Assembly: GCA_003194525.1 (NCBI GenBank) | Contig: NBIV01000063.1 | Location: 124,001 to 188,000 of the forward strand | Length of the DNA: 64,000 bases | Source: Gracilariopsis chorda | Taxonomy: Eukaryota > Rhodophyta > Florideophyceae > Gracilariales > Gracilariaceae | Reading direction: 5' to 3' | Shown here: in pieces, positions 23,791-34,889 of the stretch | How the letters are laid out: each line of letters begins with the position of its first letter | Numbering within the stretch: position 1 is the first letter of the stretch | The notes under the pieces: model-generated | What the model was told of the DNA's origin: nothing | Seen by the model: the letters and a program-made list of their open reading frames with translations, nothing else | Databases searched by the model: none | Position numbers and translations under genes: made by a program

Positions 23791-25350
23791 TCACAGAAAT
23801 ACAGAGTGGATACCCTCAGATCCTCCATACTTTCTACTACCTTCCAAGGTTTTCTGATTCCCCCCTCGCTTATGTGACCGAAACGTTCATGCCACAACAT
23901 ATTCACATCCTTTCTCTTGCTTTTAAAAGCAGATGTTTTCACGGTATGCTGAAAACCCATTTGATATAGGCCTTCTTTCTTTTCCACTCCTAGTGCCAGT
24001 ACCTTGCCAGTGGTCTGATTAACAATTAGGCAGATACAATCGTCACTATCAATGGTATGAAATACTACCATTTATCCCTTTCGACGGATGAAACTGACTG
24101 ACAGAAGGTTACACATCATTCCCGGACCAAATTGAACTTCTTCGAGAGACATATTGCGTCTTTCTCTAAAGCATGTTCCTTGGCATTTCACTTTCTCTGT
24201 TCCTTTCACCTCTAAGTACTGCCCATGGCTTACAGATAACGTAGCAAGTAGTACGTTCTTGATAGGGCCATCAAATACTTCAATGTCATTGATCATGTGC
24301 TGGCTTGCTCCTGAGTCAAGATACCATTTATGCTTCCCAGCGGCATAGCTGTGGTTTCATCCGGCCAGTCCAGCATATAGGAAAGATACCCATACCTCCT
24401 CCTCTGGGTCATCCACATCCTTTCCTTGCCCCTTACTCCGTTTTTGGGAACCTTCAGCTTTTTGATCTCTCTTTCTTGGGTTGTTTCGACAGAAACGCTT
24501 AGTATGACCCTTCTTGTCACAAAGAAAGCACTGTTTCTCATTTCTCACTGAGAGGCATCCGTCCTTTAACAAGAAAGGCAGAAGCCGTTCCTTTAACGAG
24601 CTCTCTGCTTTGACTCAAGTCTAGCTGGGCTTTCTTACAAAAGCGAATGGGCACAGCATCTCTGAATGTCTTGTTAGTTGCCCGTATCACTTCAACCGTC
24701 AAATCGAATTCGCTAGTCAACCGTCTAAGCAGTACTCTGAGCTTTTCTTCCTCGGTTAGGCATTTTTCGATGCTACTGTAATAGAACAACACCCGCTTAG
24801 CATTACGACCATTCCATATGATTACATACCACCGTACAAGTAGTATAAGTACAGAGGTCACTGATAGAGTGACGCTCTGCTTTGTTCCAGTCATCGGCAA
24901 TGTGTCGATCCTGGTTCTGTTAAAGATGTTCAGTACCAGTTTGCATCAGCCTTCATTATATTACAGCTACTGAACCTAGACTAAATCCCTGCCAGCTGGT
25001 TCATGTACTCAAGAACAGATTCCCAGGTTGACACACAAATCTCTTCATACTTCTGCAGTATACCATCAATAACAGCCTATGACACCATTTCAAAATTGTT
25101 TTTCAAAGGGACACGAACAACTACAGGTTCTTTTGATGTCAACTACCGACGCCTTTCATGAGTCTCCAACTGACAATTTAACACATGAAAACGCGATGTT
25201 CGTATTTTCCTAATACTTCTTCGCTTCTTCTTCACTAAACTTGGAAGGCAGAACATCAGTGCCCTTGACTACATCCGAAACAACCTTTGCGCATAGAATA
25301 AGTTTCATCTTCCGGCACCACATGTGGTAGTTGTTTGCCTAAATTAAATG
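23778..25350 (-). mobile_element. Copia fossil D (5' part only)
   Basis: Minus strand: gag N-terminus (about 25350-24900), gag middle with LRVLLRRLTSEFD, zinc knuckle CFLCDKKGHTKRFC near 24530, protease region ending FGPGMMCNLLSVS (about 24100), and GAG-pre-integrase with LWHERFGHIS (about 23900). Coding homology stops near 23.78 kb where C begins, and no integrase, RT or RNase H of D was seen to the left. Broken, several breaks, older than C if C inserted into it. Confidence 0.65.
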
Positions 25351-25554
25351 AAAACTTATCTTACACAGTTCAACAAGAGCGCTTTCCATAATTCTACGTA
25401 AACACGCTGCATAGAAAAGAGCCCACAACCTGTTAATCTTAATTTGTGCATTTTGCTTTGCAGTTGCAAGGAGAGAGATGTATTGTGGTAGGTGAAGCTC
25501 CCTTCTTCTTTTTACTCAGATCAACCTAGATATATCGCTACTTATATTGTTTTT

Positions 25555-26075
25555 CAGACCTAGCCTACTTAAGCTGTTCAACTGTTTCTTACATCCTGCT
25601 TGGAGGTGAACGCCTCTCTGAGGAACTCCACCGGTGGCTATCTACCCATGCGGCAGTCTGGTAGGTGATGAACAAACCTCGAGGTTCAACCAGACTGCCT
25701 GCGCAGACAAGCCTCATTGTCCGACGTGGAAAGCCATGCAAATGCGCCAACAAGGATATGGTAAAATATCCTGATGTTTTTCTCAATGGAGCATTTTGTT
25801 GCAGCGCAACACTTCAGACCTGGTCTACTAGGCTGTTCAACTATTTCTGACATTCTTGTTTGAGGTGCAGTTCTTCTCTCAGGAACTCCACTCGAGGCTA
25901 TCTAACCATGCGGCAGTCTGGTAGGCGATAAAGAGGCCTTGAGATCCGACCAGACTGCCTGCGCATACAAGCGTCACTGTCAGACGTGGAAAGCCGCTCA
26001 AAGGCGCCAACCAGAATATGGTAAAATATCCTGATGTTTTTCTTAATGCATCATTTTGATGGAGCGCAGCGGAGA
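25555..26075 (+). repeat. Two-unit tandem repeat, about 260-bp period, with conserved hairpin
   Basis: Unit 1 starts at CAGACC 25555 and unit 2 at CAGACC 25815. They share long blocks (CATGCGGCAGTCTGGTAGG, CCAGACTGCCTGCGCA, ATATGGTAAAATATCCTGAT) at roughly 80% identity. Each unit keeps a perfect 11-bp inverted repeat GGCAGTCTGGT...ACCAGACTGCC around a loop of about 30 nt although the loop has diverged. Confidence 0.8.
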
Positions 26076-26250
26076 CACTAATGACATTTTCATCCGGGTA
26101 CGTTACAAAAGACTTTGTGAAGGCGCCGAAACTTTGGAGCTGCGAGTAATTGTAGAAGGACGTTTCTACTCTCAAATTGAAGTTACTTTGACGCACAAAT
26201 ACTCCCGTAGACCTAGCAGCAAAAACTCTGTTGTATACCTACGGCTATGA
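26059..26250 (+). CDS. Small hypothetical protein, 63 aa
   Basis: ATG at 26059 opens a 63-codon frame with an amphipathic, protein-like composition (IFIRVRYKRLCEGAETLELR then EGRFYSQIEVTLTHKY). It begins inside the end of the second 260-bp repeat. No family is recognised. It may be a single exon or the tail of a larger gene; no promoter or splice evidence was found. Confidence 0.25.
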   Translation: MERSGDTNDIFIRVRYKRLCEGAETLELRVIVEGRFYSQIEVTLTHKYSRRPSSKNSVVYLRL

Positions 26251-26367
26251 CGTTGGATCCAAGTTGACGAGCTAACAAGGCTGCATTTTCCATATAGTCC
26301 GTTGCAAATGCGGTCAAGTCCGGAATACAGTTACATCATCTTCGATATGGTCTCTCGGATATGCTAT

Positions 26368-26529
26368 CTATTTGGAGTCGGATATTATATCAGAAGTTCT
26401 GCTCTCGTTAGTGTATGCTTTGCATCTAGATATTATCGAAACTATCAGTATCTTAGTATCTGTCACACCACCAGTCAACCGGTGTGATAGAGGGCTCCCA
26501 TAAAGGCCGCTCCTTTGAGCGGTCGCTCG
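26368..26529 (-). pseudogene. 3' piece of an ORF split by gypsy G2
   Basis: With G2 and one CCGCC removed, the minus-strand frame entering from 31976-32156 continues here for 53 codons to a TAG at 26370-26368. The joined host frame is about 115 codons stop to stop, or about 84 from the first ATG (near 32063). Unknown product. A chance frame of this length is possible. Confidence 0.25.
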
Positions 26530-26534
26530 CCGCC
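26530..26534. repeat. Target-site duplication CCGCC (left of G2)
   Basis: CCGCC here and at 31971-31975, abutting the LTRs. Confidence 0.92.
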
Positions 26535-26905
26535 TGTTGATGATCTAAGCAATTCTCCGAGATGCATTCTTACGTTCCGATAAGAGGAACGCGATTCAAG
26601 GTGAATCGCAGCGTATTGCATGGCAAGTCGCGCAGCGCACACGCAACCCGCGGAACAGGACTGAAGTTGATTCGCATAGAATTGCGCGGCACACCGCGCA
26701 ATGTACACGCAATGCCGAAAACGTTCAAGCCTCCCAGCATAGGAGAGAGCATATTAGAAATAGAATATAAAAGCCGACTCTTAGAGGAAGAACTCTAAGG
26801 GAAGGAGGCAGCCTCAGTAGGACTTCTGAGGTCTTTGTGCCTGTCAACTTTGCCCGACAAGCCTACGCACCGTCGGCTCTCTCTTCGTAGCGTATCCGAT
26901 CAACA
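26535..26905 (+). repeat. 5' LTR of G2
   Basis: A 371-bp LTR. It contains a TATA box (ATATAAAAGCC near 26765-26775) and GC-rich short inverted repeats (GCGCGG...CCGCGC). No TGG-type primer site follows; the next bases are AAGCGCTTTGAGACG. Confidence 0.95.
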
Positions 26906-29900
26906 AAGCGCTTTGAGACGTCAAATCGTACCGAGACGTTACAAGGAGAGCATGTCGAACTACGGATTAGTGAACACGATTCAACCGCCATCCCTGGCAA
27001 AAGCAACCCAACCGGAGTTAATTCGATTTGAGACTAACTACTCTGCATATGTTCAACGTGTGGAAGAAATCAACGCCAGTAGACCGGCTAATCAACGAAT
27101 CAAGGCAGCTACGATTCGCCAGTGCATCACGCCAAAACTAGTGCACAGCTTGTGTATCCTAGGAAGAATAGAAGGGGCCTGCAAAGCGGAGGAGGCGACA
27201 GATGAAGCGGTGAAAAGTTGGTTTGAATCACGTCTGGCCCACAGCTCAAGAGACTTGAACGATCGCGTCGAAGAAGCCATATCGAGGGTCACGTATACGC
27301 TCACGCCTAGAGACCCAGCTGGGACAGCAGAACAGTTCGTATTGGACGTGATCACCGCACTAGACGAACATAACGCTTCGGAAGTGATAACCGAAACAGA
27401 TCGTTGTAAGCAACTTGTGACGAAACTGGTTTACAAAGTGGAGCCCCCTGAGCTAAAGCAGCTATTGAAAGACCAAATGGGTATGTGGACCGCCGAGCAG
27501 AAGGGCAATCTGACCTTCTTCGCAAACACACTATCCACACTTGCAGATCAAGTGCACGCCGTCCAGACAGCGACCTTCAAGCTCAAGCGAAAGCAAAGCA
27601 GTAGCCAGCATAGAAATGCGAACAACAAGTCAAACCAGGAGCCGCCAACAAAGGCCGCCAAAACCGGTCGCACCGTGCGCGAACGCCTTGGAAGACGGGA
27701 AGAGGAACCAAGCCACGCCAAGAGAGGCGAGAAATGGAACAAACCTTGTTTGAACAAAGAAGAATGCGACGGAATCCACCCTATCAGTAAGTGCCCTGTG
27801 ACTTCTAAGGAGAAAAGGCGAGAACTTTTGGACGAACTGTTCGGGAACAAGAAGCAGCGCGGGAAGAGAGCAAAGATCTCGTCCGTTCGTTCGACACCGC
27901 GAACGATTCCGAACGAAGAAGAAGGGCGATACGCAATTATGCTCAATGGAATCGAGGAAGTCGGACTAGGAGATTCAGGTGCAGACTTCTCGACGATTTC
28001 ATCGAATGTCCTCGCCGCAATCCGGGAGAAGCATCCCGAAACTCCATACCAGCGACTCGCATCTCCAATGGTCTTAGAACCTGTTGTAAAAGGGAATAAC
28101 GAAACTTGTACCTCGACGGCTATCGCAAAGACCCAGCTGTGCCTGACGATCATCCTCCCAAACACCGGGCTCCCTGTACGCATCCGAGATGTCGAGTTCC
28201 TAGTCGCAGACGAAGACATGGCCGAAGTGCTGCTGGGAAGACCACTCCTCAAGGCAATAGGATTCGATTTCGGGAAACATCTGCAGCAGGTAGGCGCAAC
28301 AATCAGCGGTATGTCGGAAAAAGAACTTATGGAGAAGACCGCGCGGCTATCTGCAACTGCGTTTAGAGGCCTAAGCTACCAGGAAGCCGATGACGATCCA
28401 GTAGAGCTCCCGGAATGTCTGCATGCAGGTTTCGGGATCGACTCCGACGAATCCATCCAGAAAGCGATCGACCAGGCGGTCAAGGAAGCCGCAGGCAACG
28501 GAATGTCTCGAGAAGGAGTGCAGTCCCTCAGGAAGCTGTTACAGGAACATCGGGGTTGTCTTGGCATCAAACTCGGAGTACATCCACCGGCAAAGGTACG
28601 ACCACTGTCAGTGAGGCTCAAGCCCAACGCAAAGCCTTTCCGATGCGCACAGCGTCGATACGCACCCAACCAGAGGAAGTTCATCCGACACACGGTGCAA
28701 CAGCTGGAAAAGATAGGAGCAGTATACAAGAACCCTACTGCGCGTTGGGCCAGCCCAGCACTGGCCGTCCCAAAACCAGGATCGGAAAAGCTCCGCTTCA
28801 CAGTGGACCTGCGAGGAACTAACGCACGAACGCTCCCGCTCCAATCAGCCATGCCGCACTTGGAATCTCTCTTGCAGAACTGCAGCGAAAGCGAGTGCTT
28901 CGCAAACATCGACTTCACCCATGGCTACTGGCAAATACCCCTTGACCAGGCCTCACAGGAGATAATGTCCATACAGACGCCAGACGGAGTGTACTCACCG
29001 ACAAGAATGCTGCAAGGCGGGACGGATTCTGGAAACCACTTTCAATCTGTCACAAGCGAACACTTCGCACAGAAGGTGAAACGCATGCTACAGTGGCTCG
29101 ACGATTTCCTGATGTACGCTAAGACCGAGAAGGAACTGCTATCGGACATAGAAATGTTCTTGATTGTGTGCAAAAACATTGGTTTCAAAGTCAACCCTGC
29201 GAAATCTTGTTTCTTTTGTAACGAAGTGAAGTTTTGCGGAAGGATCATATCTCGGGAAGGAGTTCGATTCCACCCACGCAACCTCGAAGCACTATTGACA
29301 ATGCGAATGCCGCAGATGGGCGGCGAGTTGCAACAGCTAATGTGTGCCACCAACTGGATGCGCACCTCTATCCCCAACTACTCTCAGACAGTACAACCTC
29401 TGCACGATCTACTAGAACTCGCGTACAAGAAGGCTGGGAAACGAACGAAGAAAAGCGTGGAGAAGGTTCGTGTAAGCGACTCTTGGGGGACGACACACAC
29501 AGATGCTTTTTACAGAATAATATCCCAGCTGGCGGCCGCGACGAAGCTCTCCCTCCCGAAAGAAGGGTACCGAACGTGCCTCTTTACGGACGCTTCTGAC
29601 GAGCACTGGGCCGCCATTCTGACGCAGTCACCCGAAGCTGAAGATCACATACCAGTTCACACTCAAACACACGAGCCGCTGTGCTTCCTATCCGGCGCGT
29701 TCAGGGGTTCAGCTGAGAGATGGAGCGTCCCAGAAAAGGAAGGATACGCCATCGTAGAAGCAATGTGCAGGATGGACTACCTTACCGCTGGAAGGGAAAC
29801 CTCGATCTATACGGACCACGCCAACCTCGTGTACATCTATGATCCCTACGGGCAGAATCCTGGAGTCGCTCGTCATACCGCGAATAAACTCATGCGATGG

Positions 29901-31589
29901 GCTCTAAAACTGAGTGCATTCCGCTACGTCATCGAACATGTTCCCGGAGAAAAGAACGTCTGGGCCGACATGCTGACTAGATGGGCTGTTGAGCCGAAGA
30001 AGACCGTCCACCCATCCAATGTGAGAAGAATAAGCGCACTTATGGTAGCACCAATCAACCCTGGTCTCAACGAAGCCTTTGACTGGCCTTCAAGGCAGGA
30101 AATCTCGGTATCACAGCACAACCACGCCGCCGAAGCTCCGAGATCACTCTCCAAGAAAAAAAAAGCCGTGGGAACTGAAGTCTGGTCAAGTATGGATACC
30201 CCAATCAGATAATCAGCTACGCCTCAGACTGCTTATCGCAGCACATACTGGAAGGGGAGGCCATAGAGCTTCTCAGACCACGCTGGAATCATTACTTGAA
30301 CACTTATGGTGGAAGGATCTTCGACAAGACACCCAACAGTTCGTACGGTCCTGTTTTCATTGCATCGCAACCGAGCCCGGTTGCACCGTGCCAAGGCCTT
30401 TGGGACACACAATGCACGCAAGCAAACCGAACGAAATAATTCACTTCGACTACTGCTACATGAAGAAAGGCGAAGGGGATTTGGTTTACGTATTGATCGT
30501 CAAGGACGACCTCTCGGGCTATGTTTGGCTGAAACCTACAGCCGAAGCCGACGCAGAAGCAACAGCAACAATCCTACTGAACTGGTTTGCCTCATTCGAA
30601 GTGTCAAAATGTTGGATATCGGACAAAGGCAGCCACTTCAAGAACAAGCTGGTCGAACGTATCTCCGACGCATTGAAGGCCAAGCACCATTTCACGCTCC
30701 CGTACTGCCCGTGGAGCAACGGTTCGGTGGAAGTTGTATGCCGAGAACTTCTCAGAATGTCTAGAGCAATACTCTCCGAGTTCCAGCTACCGCAAACCGC
30801 CTGGCCGTCTGTTATCACACTCATTCAGTCCGCCCTCAACAACTCACCAACACGCAGACTAAACGGGAAATGCCCTCTAACGGTATTCACAGGCCTTCCA
30901 AGAGATTCGCCACTTTCTGCCATCATTAAGAACCACAACTTCAGAAAGGTAGAGTGCGTTAAGACGGAAACGGTAAAAGCACTAGGAAACATCGAGAAGT
31001 TTCACGATTCACTTTCAAAGATACACCGTGAGTGTGCTGATCGTTCAAAGAGGCAGCGAAAAAACGCCGTCGACTCACACAATCGCCGAACCGGAGTACG
31101 TCCAATTAACTTCTGCGAAGGGGATTACGTTCTTCGAGGCGTACTGCAGAAGCACGCTGGATCTAAAATGAATCTAAAATGGTTGGGACCATCTAGAGTA
31201 ACGAATTGCAGAGATAACTACGTCTTCGAAGTAGAGAATCTGCTAAACGGAAACAAAGAATGGGTACACGGTCGTCGTTTAAAGTTTTTCCGTAACAAGG
31301 ACTTTGAAGTTACGCAAGAAATCAAAGATCATCTAGCCTACCAAGCGAACGAACTGCTGACGATCGAGGAGTTTAGGGATATCAGAAGACTTTCAGGCAG
31401 GATACAACTACTCGTCAAATGGAACGGATTCAGTGACGAAGAAACCGACTGGGTATCTTTTGATTCTCTCGAACAGGACGTGCCTGTACTACTGAAAGAA
31501 TATATCGAAGATCTGCGAACGTCAGGAACACAGCGCCAGCGCCGAATTGCTCGTGACATCGATCTGCAATAACCAAACTATCGCTTGAT

Positions 31590-31599
31590 TATGGGGGAC
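31590..31599 (+). promoter_or_regulatory. Polypurine tract of G2
   Basis: TATGGGGGAC immediately precedes the 3' LTR, the expected plus-strand primer position. Confidence 0.6.
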
Positions 31600-31970
31600 T
31601 GTTGATGATCTAAGCAATTCTCCGAGATGCATTCTTACGTTCCGATAAGAGGAACGCGATTCAAGGTGAATCGCAGCGTATTGCATGGCAAGTCGCGCAG
31701 CGCACACGCAACCCGCGGAACAGGACTGAAGTTGATTCGCATAGAATTGCGCGGCACACCGCGCAATGTACACGCAATGCCGAAAACGTTCAAGCCTCCC
31801 AGCATAGGAGAGAGCATATTAGAAATAGAATATAAAAGCCGACTCTTAGAGGAAGAACTCTAAGGGAAGGAGGCAGCCTCAGTAGGACTTCTGAGGTCTT
31901 TGTGCCTGTCAACTTTGCCCGACAAGCCTACGCACCGTCGGCTCTCTCTTCGTAGCGTATCCGATCAACA
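31600..31970 (+). repeat. 3' LTR of G2
   Basis: Reads as identical to the 5' LTR over 371 bp, and is followed by CCGCC. Confidence 0.95.
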
Positions 31971-31975
31971 CCGCC

Positions 31976-32156
31976 ACAGAGGCATCGAAGGCGACGGTGC
32001 CCGATTGCTTGCCTCCATCCGCACGTTCGCGACACCGCGCGTGTTGCAGGAGTCGAAATCCATTTTGCTGTAGTATCGTGTGGTTGGCACTCTAAACCGA
32101 ACAATAAGCTCGGAAGCTAATTGGTCTTTAGAGAAGGGAAGAGTAGTGGATGCCAC
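31976..32156 (-). pseudogene. 5' piece of an ORF split by gypsy G2
   Basis: A minus-strand frame open from a TGA just above 32156 down to the insertion site. The first ATG lies near 32063 (MDFDSCNTRG). It continues in frame at 26529 after removal of G2. No family recognised. Confidence 0.25.
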
Positions 32157-33588
32157 TCATCCACATTGGGAAACAGGCATGGTACCTAGGATGCATACGG
32201 GTAGCAACATTTAGCTAGCATCTAGACTGAGCTGTTCCCCGTTTGCGACCAGCTCGAGTACTCTCAAAGCGCTCATCACAGCCTCCTTAGTAAAAATCGG
32301 AGGCATCGAACTCCGGACACTCTCACCTTCCCTTCTGCGCTAGCAGCCGACCAGCGCACACATAAATAATGGAGTTTCCGACTTGATTGTTTTGCAATGG
32401 GTAGTACGGACTGACGAGTGCAGGTGAAACACGCCAAATTTTCATGTTCAAGATGCTCGTGTGTCGGTTTTGACGTTGTCAGCACCTTGTGTCTGTGCAA
32501 ATTCTGGACCAATCAGAGTGATGTTTTATTGGAGCCATTGGGGAGGAAGAAGTACATTTGCCATGGGATATGAAAGCAAGGAAGGGCGTGGTTACTGATG
32601 ACGTTGTCTGCTACCTACGTTTGAATATTTCCGTTAGGTTTTTCCGGGTGCCCCTTTTCCTTCAGCTGTTGTAAGTACCGAAATGCAAGGGAAGGGCATC
32701 CTCTCCATTTTACTTACTCAGGCTTTTCGTTTGTCGTACACACACCAGTCCAGCCCAATTGACACAAAATGCCCCGAACTTTGCTTGGAAAACGGAAGTC
32801 TTTAGTCGTAGAGTACTTTTGCCGACTGGTCGCAGTAGCCTGCGTGCTTCTAGTCTCCAATTTTCGTTTCCGCCCCCCTCCTTACAATATGCTTGGGGAA
32901 GTGGCATAGGTGTGTTATTTAGTTATTGTTTCTACAGCGTCTTATGGGACAGTAAACCTTGACGGTGCTGGCGTCACGAGGAACTGTGACGGAATAGCCT
33001 CGTTTCTACAAGCCTGTGAATATCTGATGGCTCAGCGATTCCCATCTAAGACGAAAGAAATCGTCCGCAAAGAGCGGCTATTTCTTCGAAAACAGTTAAA
33101 GCAACCCTCGGTTCTGCGTCAACAGTTTTCCGGTTCTGCGCAATGAACGAAGGCGGAATAATATGCATAGTTTGTAATGTACTTTTGACGTGGTTCGAAA
33201 TGCAAATGAGTCATTTTATTACGCCAAACGGTTATCTTTCTATTGCAACTGCTCGCTCGTTTGAGGCCAGTTTAATTGGGTACTACGCGCTCCTGAATTT
33301 CGAAGAGAAACGGGGCGCGGGAGAAGGGGGAGGAGGGTTCTGGGGTGGTGGCGGCGATAAAGCAATTGTATTGTGAAACTTCGTCCTGCGACCAAAACTT
33401 GTAGCACAACAAGATTTGTTGATACAATGGATTTGCTTTACTTTCCATTCAAGAACCAGAAAGAGAATTTCTATTGCGTACAGCATAGGCGCGGCATTTT
33501 TCCAGCTGACTTGCTGATTCAACTACAGTACTGAACTAACCGTATCTATGGATTAGGTTTTCAGGAGTAGGTCAGCAGTGCAACCTGT
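32157..33588. other. Intergenic, no confident gene
   Basis: Holds only short frames. One of 46 codons (32769-32909, MPRTLLGKRKSL... with a hydrophobic middle) is conceivable but unsupported. A G-rich run at 33312-33345 is listed separately. Confidence 0.4.
33312..33345 (+). other. G-quadruplex-type motif
   Basis: Five runs of three or more G separated by 3-4 nt (GGGG cgc GGG agaa GGGGG agga GGG ttct GGGG). It lies about 250 bp past the 3' end of the minus-strand zinc-finger gene. Confidence 0.6.
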
Positions 33589-34575
33589 TTATTGCTGATC
33601 GTGCTTTCGTTTCATGTGGCGCGCGAGAGAGCCCTTTCGGAGATATTTCTGTCCACATGTCTCACAAACCCATTCCCCTCCATGTGTTTTTTCCATGTGG
33701 TTCTGAAATTCCTTCGCGCGGTCAGTAGTAAACCCGCACACATCGCATGTCCTATTGTAATGCGAGCTTTCGTGTTTCGCCAATGTTCCTCGAGATCTCG
33801 CTCGGAAATTGCATTTTGAGCATCTAAGCACCACCTTACACTCCAATTGATGCCCCCTTGCTTCTCGCTCACTGCTAAACAGTTTTCCACATCTAACGCA
33901 TTCCCGTCGGCGTATCTGGTCATCGGATAGTCCGGGTTGAAGACCAGCTCCTCCGTGCTGAGAGGCACCAGATGGTCCGGGCTGAGAAGCACCAGAGGGT
34001 CCGGGCTGAGAAGGGCCCGCCGGCTGAGATGGACCGGCTACAGGCAACAGTTGAACGCGCGGAGCTGGTTGCGCCGTAGCTTGGACTGTCCTGGTTGCAG
34101 TAACTGGGGCTACAGACAGATCCGCCATGGCTAGTGCGGCGTCGTGCTTTGTAAACTGTTGTTTTGATCCCACAGCTGCCATGAACTCAGCCATCTCCAC
34201 TTCTTTCTCACTGTAAGCTCCGTGAGGTCCCCTATCTGCACGTTTCTTTCTTTTTCGGGGAGAAATCTGTGCACGAGGATTACTTTGAGATGGAACCGGA
34301 CCCGATAAAACGTCCTTCATAGACGGGCTACCCTGTCCACGTTGCTCCGTATGAGCCGGAAAACGTTGATCTCTCCTCGGGTTGTGATCCCGCGAAGTAG
34401 AGCCTTCGGGGATTCTGTTATGAGAGCTGGCAGCGTTTAATGGCATGCTTGCCATGAACTCCGCCATTTCCATTTCTAGCTCATTAGGATATGTTCGTTT
34501 ACTACCTTTACGGCCTCTGCTGGACGGTGAGCTTTTGTTAGAACGGTCTGAACTAGGCTGGTCTCTACGTTCCAT
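33589..34575 (-). CDS. C2H2 zinc-finger protein, 328 aa (paralog of 38932-39873)
   Basis: Start chosen at ATG 34575 (MERRD), which aligns with the start of its paralog. Residues 1-60 are Ser/Arg-rich followed by an NELEMEMAEFMASMP helix. That helix recurs near residue 120 as EKEVEMAEFMAAV after a basic RKRKKR stretch, a possible nuclear signal. Three PSGASQPG-type octapeptides follow. The last about 108 residues hold four fingers: a C-x2-C-x12-H-x4-C finger (ECVRC...) and three C-x2-C-x12-H-x3/4-H fingers (CSKC, CDVC, CETC). This fits a nuclear DNA-binding protein. A TATA box lies about 120 bp upstream. Single exon. Confidence 0.8.
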   Translation of the reverse strand: MERRDQPSSDRSNKSSPSSRGRKGSKRTYPNELEMEMAEFMASMPLNAASSHNRIPEGSTSRDHNPRRDQRFPAHTEQRGQGSPSMKDVLSGPVPSQSNPRAQISPRKRKKRADRGPHGAYSEKEVEMAEFMAAVGSKQQFTKHDAALAMADLSVAPVTATRTVQATAQPAPRVQLLPVAGPSQPAGPSQPGPSGASQPGPSGASQHGGAGLQPGLSDDQIRRRECVRCGKLFSSEREARGHQLECKVVLRCSKCNFRARSRGTLAKHESSHYNRTCDVCGFTTDRAKEFQNHMEKTHGGEWVCETCGQKYLRKGSLARHMKRKHDQQ

Positions 34576-34693
34576 AGTTTGGATTGTTTTGTTTTGCACT
34601 GAGCGCTGTTTTGCTTGTTGTTACAGTCGATGGTTTGGTTTTTGGAAGGACTCCTGCTGCTTTTGAACGGTTTAGATTGGTGCGATGACGTGG

Positions 34694-34704
34694 ATATATT
34701 TATA
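34694..34704 (-). promoter_or_regulatory. TATA box of zinc-finger gene 1
   Basis: TATAAATATAT on the minus strand, about 120 bp before the ATG. The flanking bases (CACGTCATCGCA.CA) match those downstream of the TATA-like site of the paralog, and TTTCGTATCCACGCC upstream matches TTTCGTGCCCACGCC there. Confidence 0.65.
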
Positions 34705-34889
34705 GAAGTTAGAAGAGATTTTTGTATGGGCGTGGATACGAAAGGGTAAACTTCTACCTCTACATGATTTCGAGAAATGAGTTAAAACCATTTCGAACCT
34801 TGAAAGCTGGCATATACAAAATCACGTGGTGGTATTACCTGCCCTCCGTGATATGATAACCTCCTTAAAAGGCAATGTGAATTGGTGAC

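Larger units (their letters stand above)
26535..31970 (+). mobile_element. Ty3/gypsy chromodomain retrotransposon G2, very young
   Basis: Two 371-bp LTRs (26535-26905, 31600-31970) with TGTTGAT...ATCAACA ends read as identical, and the target duplication is CCGCC. Gag starts at ATG 26952 (an upstream in-frame stretch in the LTR lacks ATG). A knuckle-like CLNKEECDGIHPISKC lies near 27750, protease DSGADFSTI near 27970, reverse transcriptase with a WLDD site near 29100, RNase H CLFTDASDEHW near 29580, integrase (about 30240-31200) with CPWSNGSVEVV, and a C-terminal chromodomain (LLVKWNGFSDEETDW) near 31420. It looks whole or nearly so (at most about one break). The RT and integrase motifs resemble oomycete gypsy elements. 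Confidence 0.95.

Noticed and set aside
27548-28252. 234-codon minus-strand frame
   Set aside because: It is antisense to the gag/protease region of G2; its Ser/Pro/Leu-rich content is a shadow of the real frame.
26562-31863. Identical 78-codon frames at 26562-26798 and 31627-31863
   Set aside because: Both lie entirely within the two LTRs of G2 and are LTR sequence, not genes.
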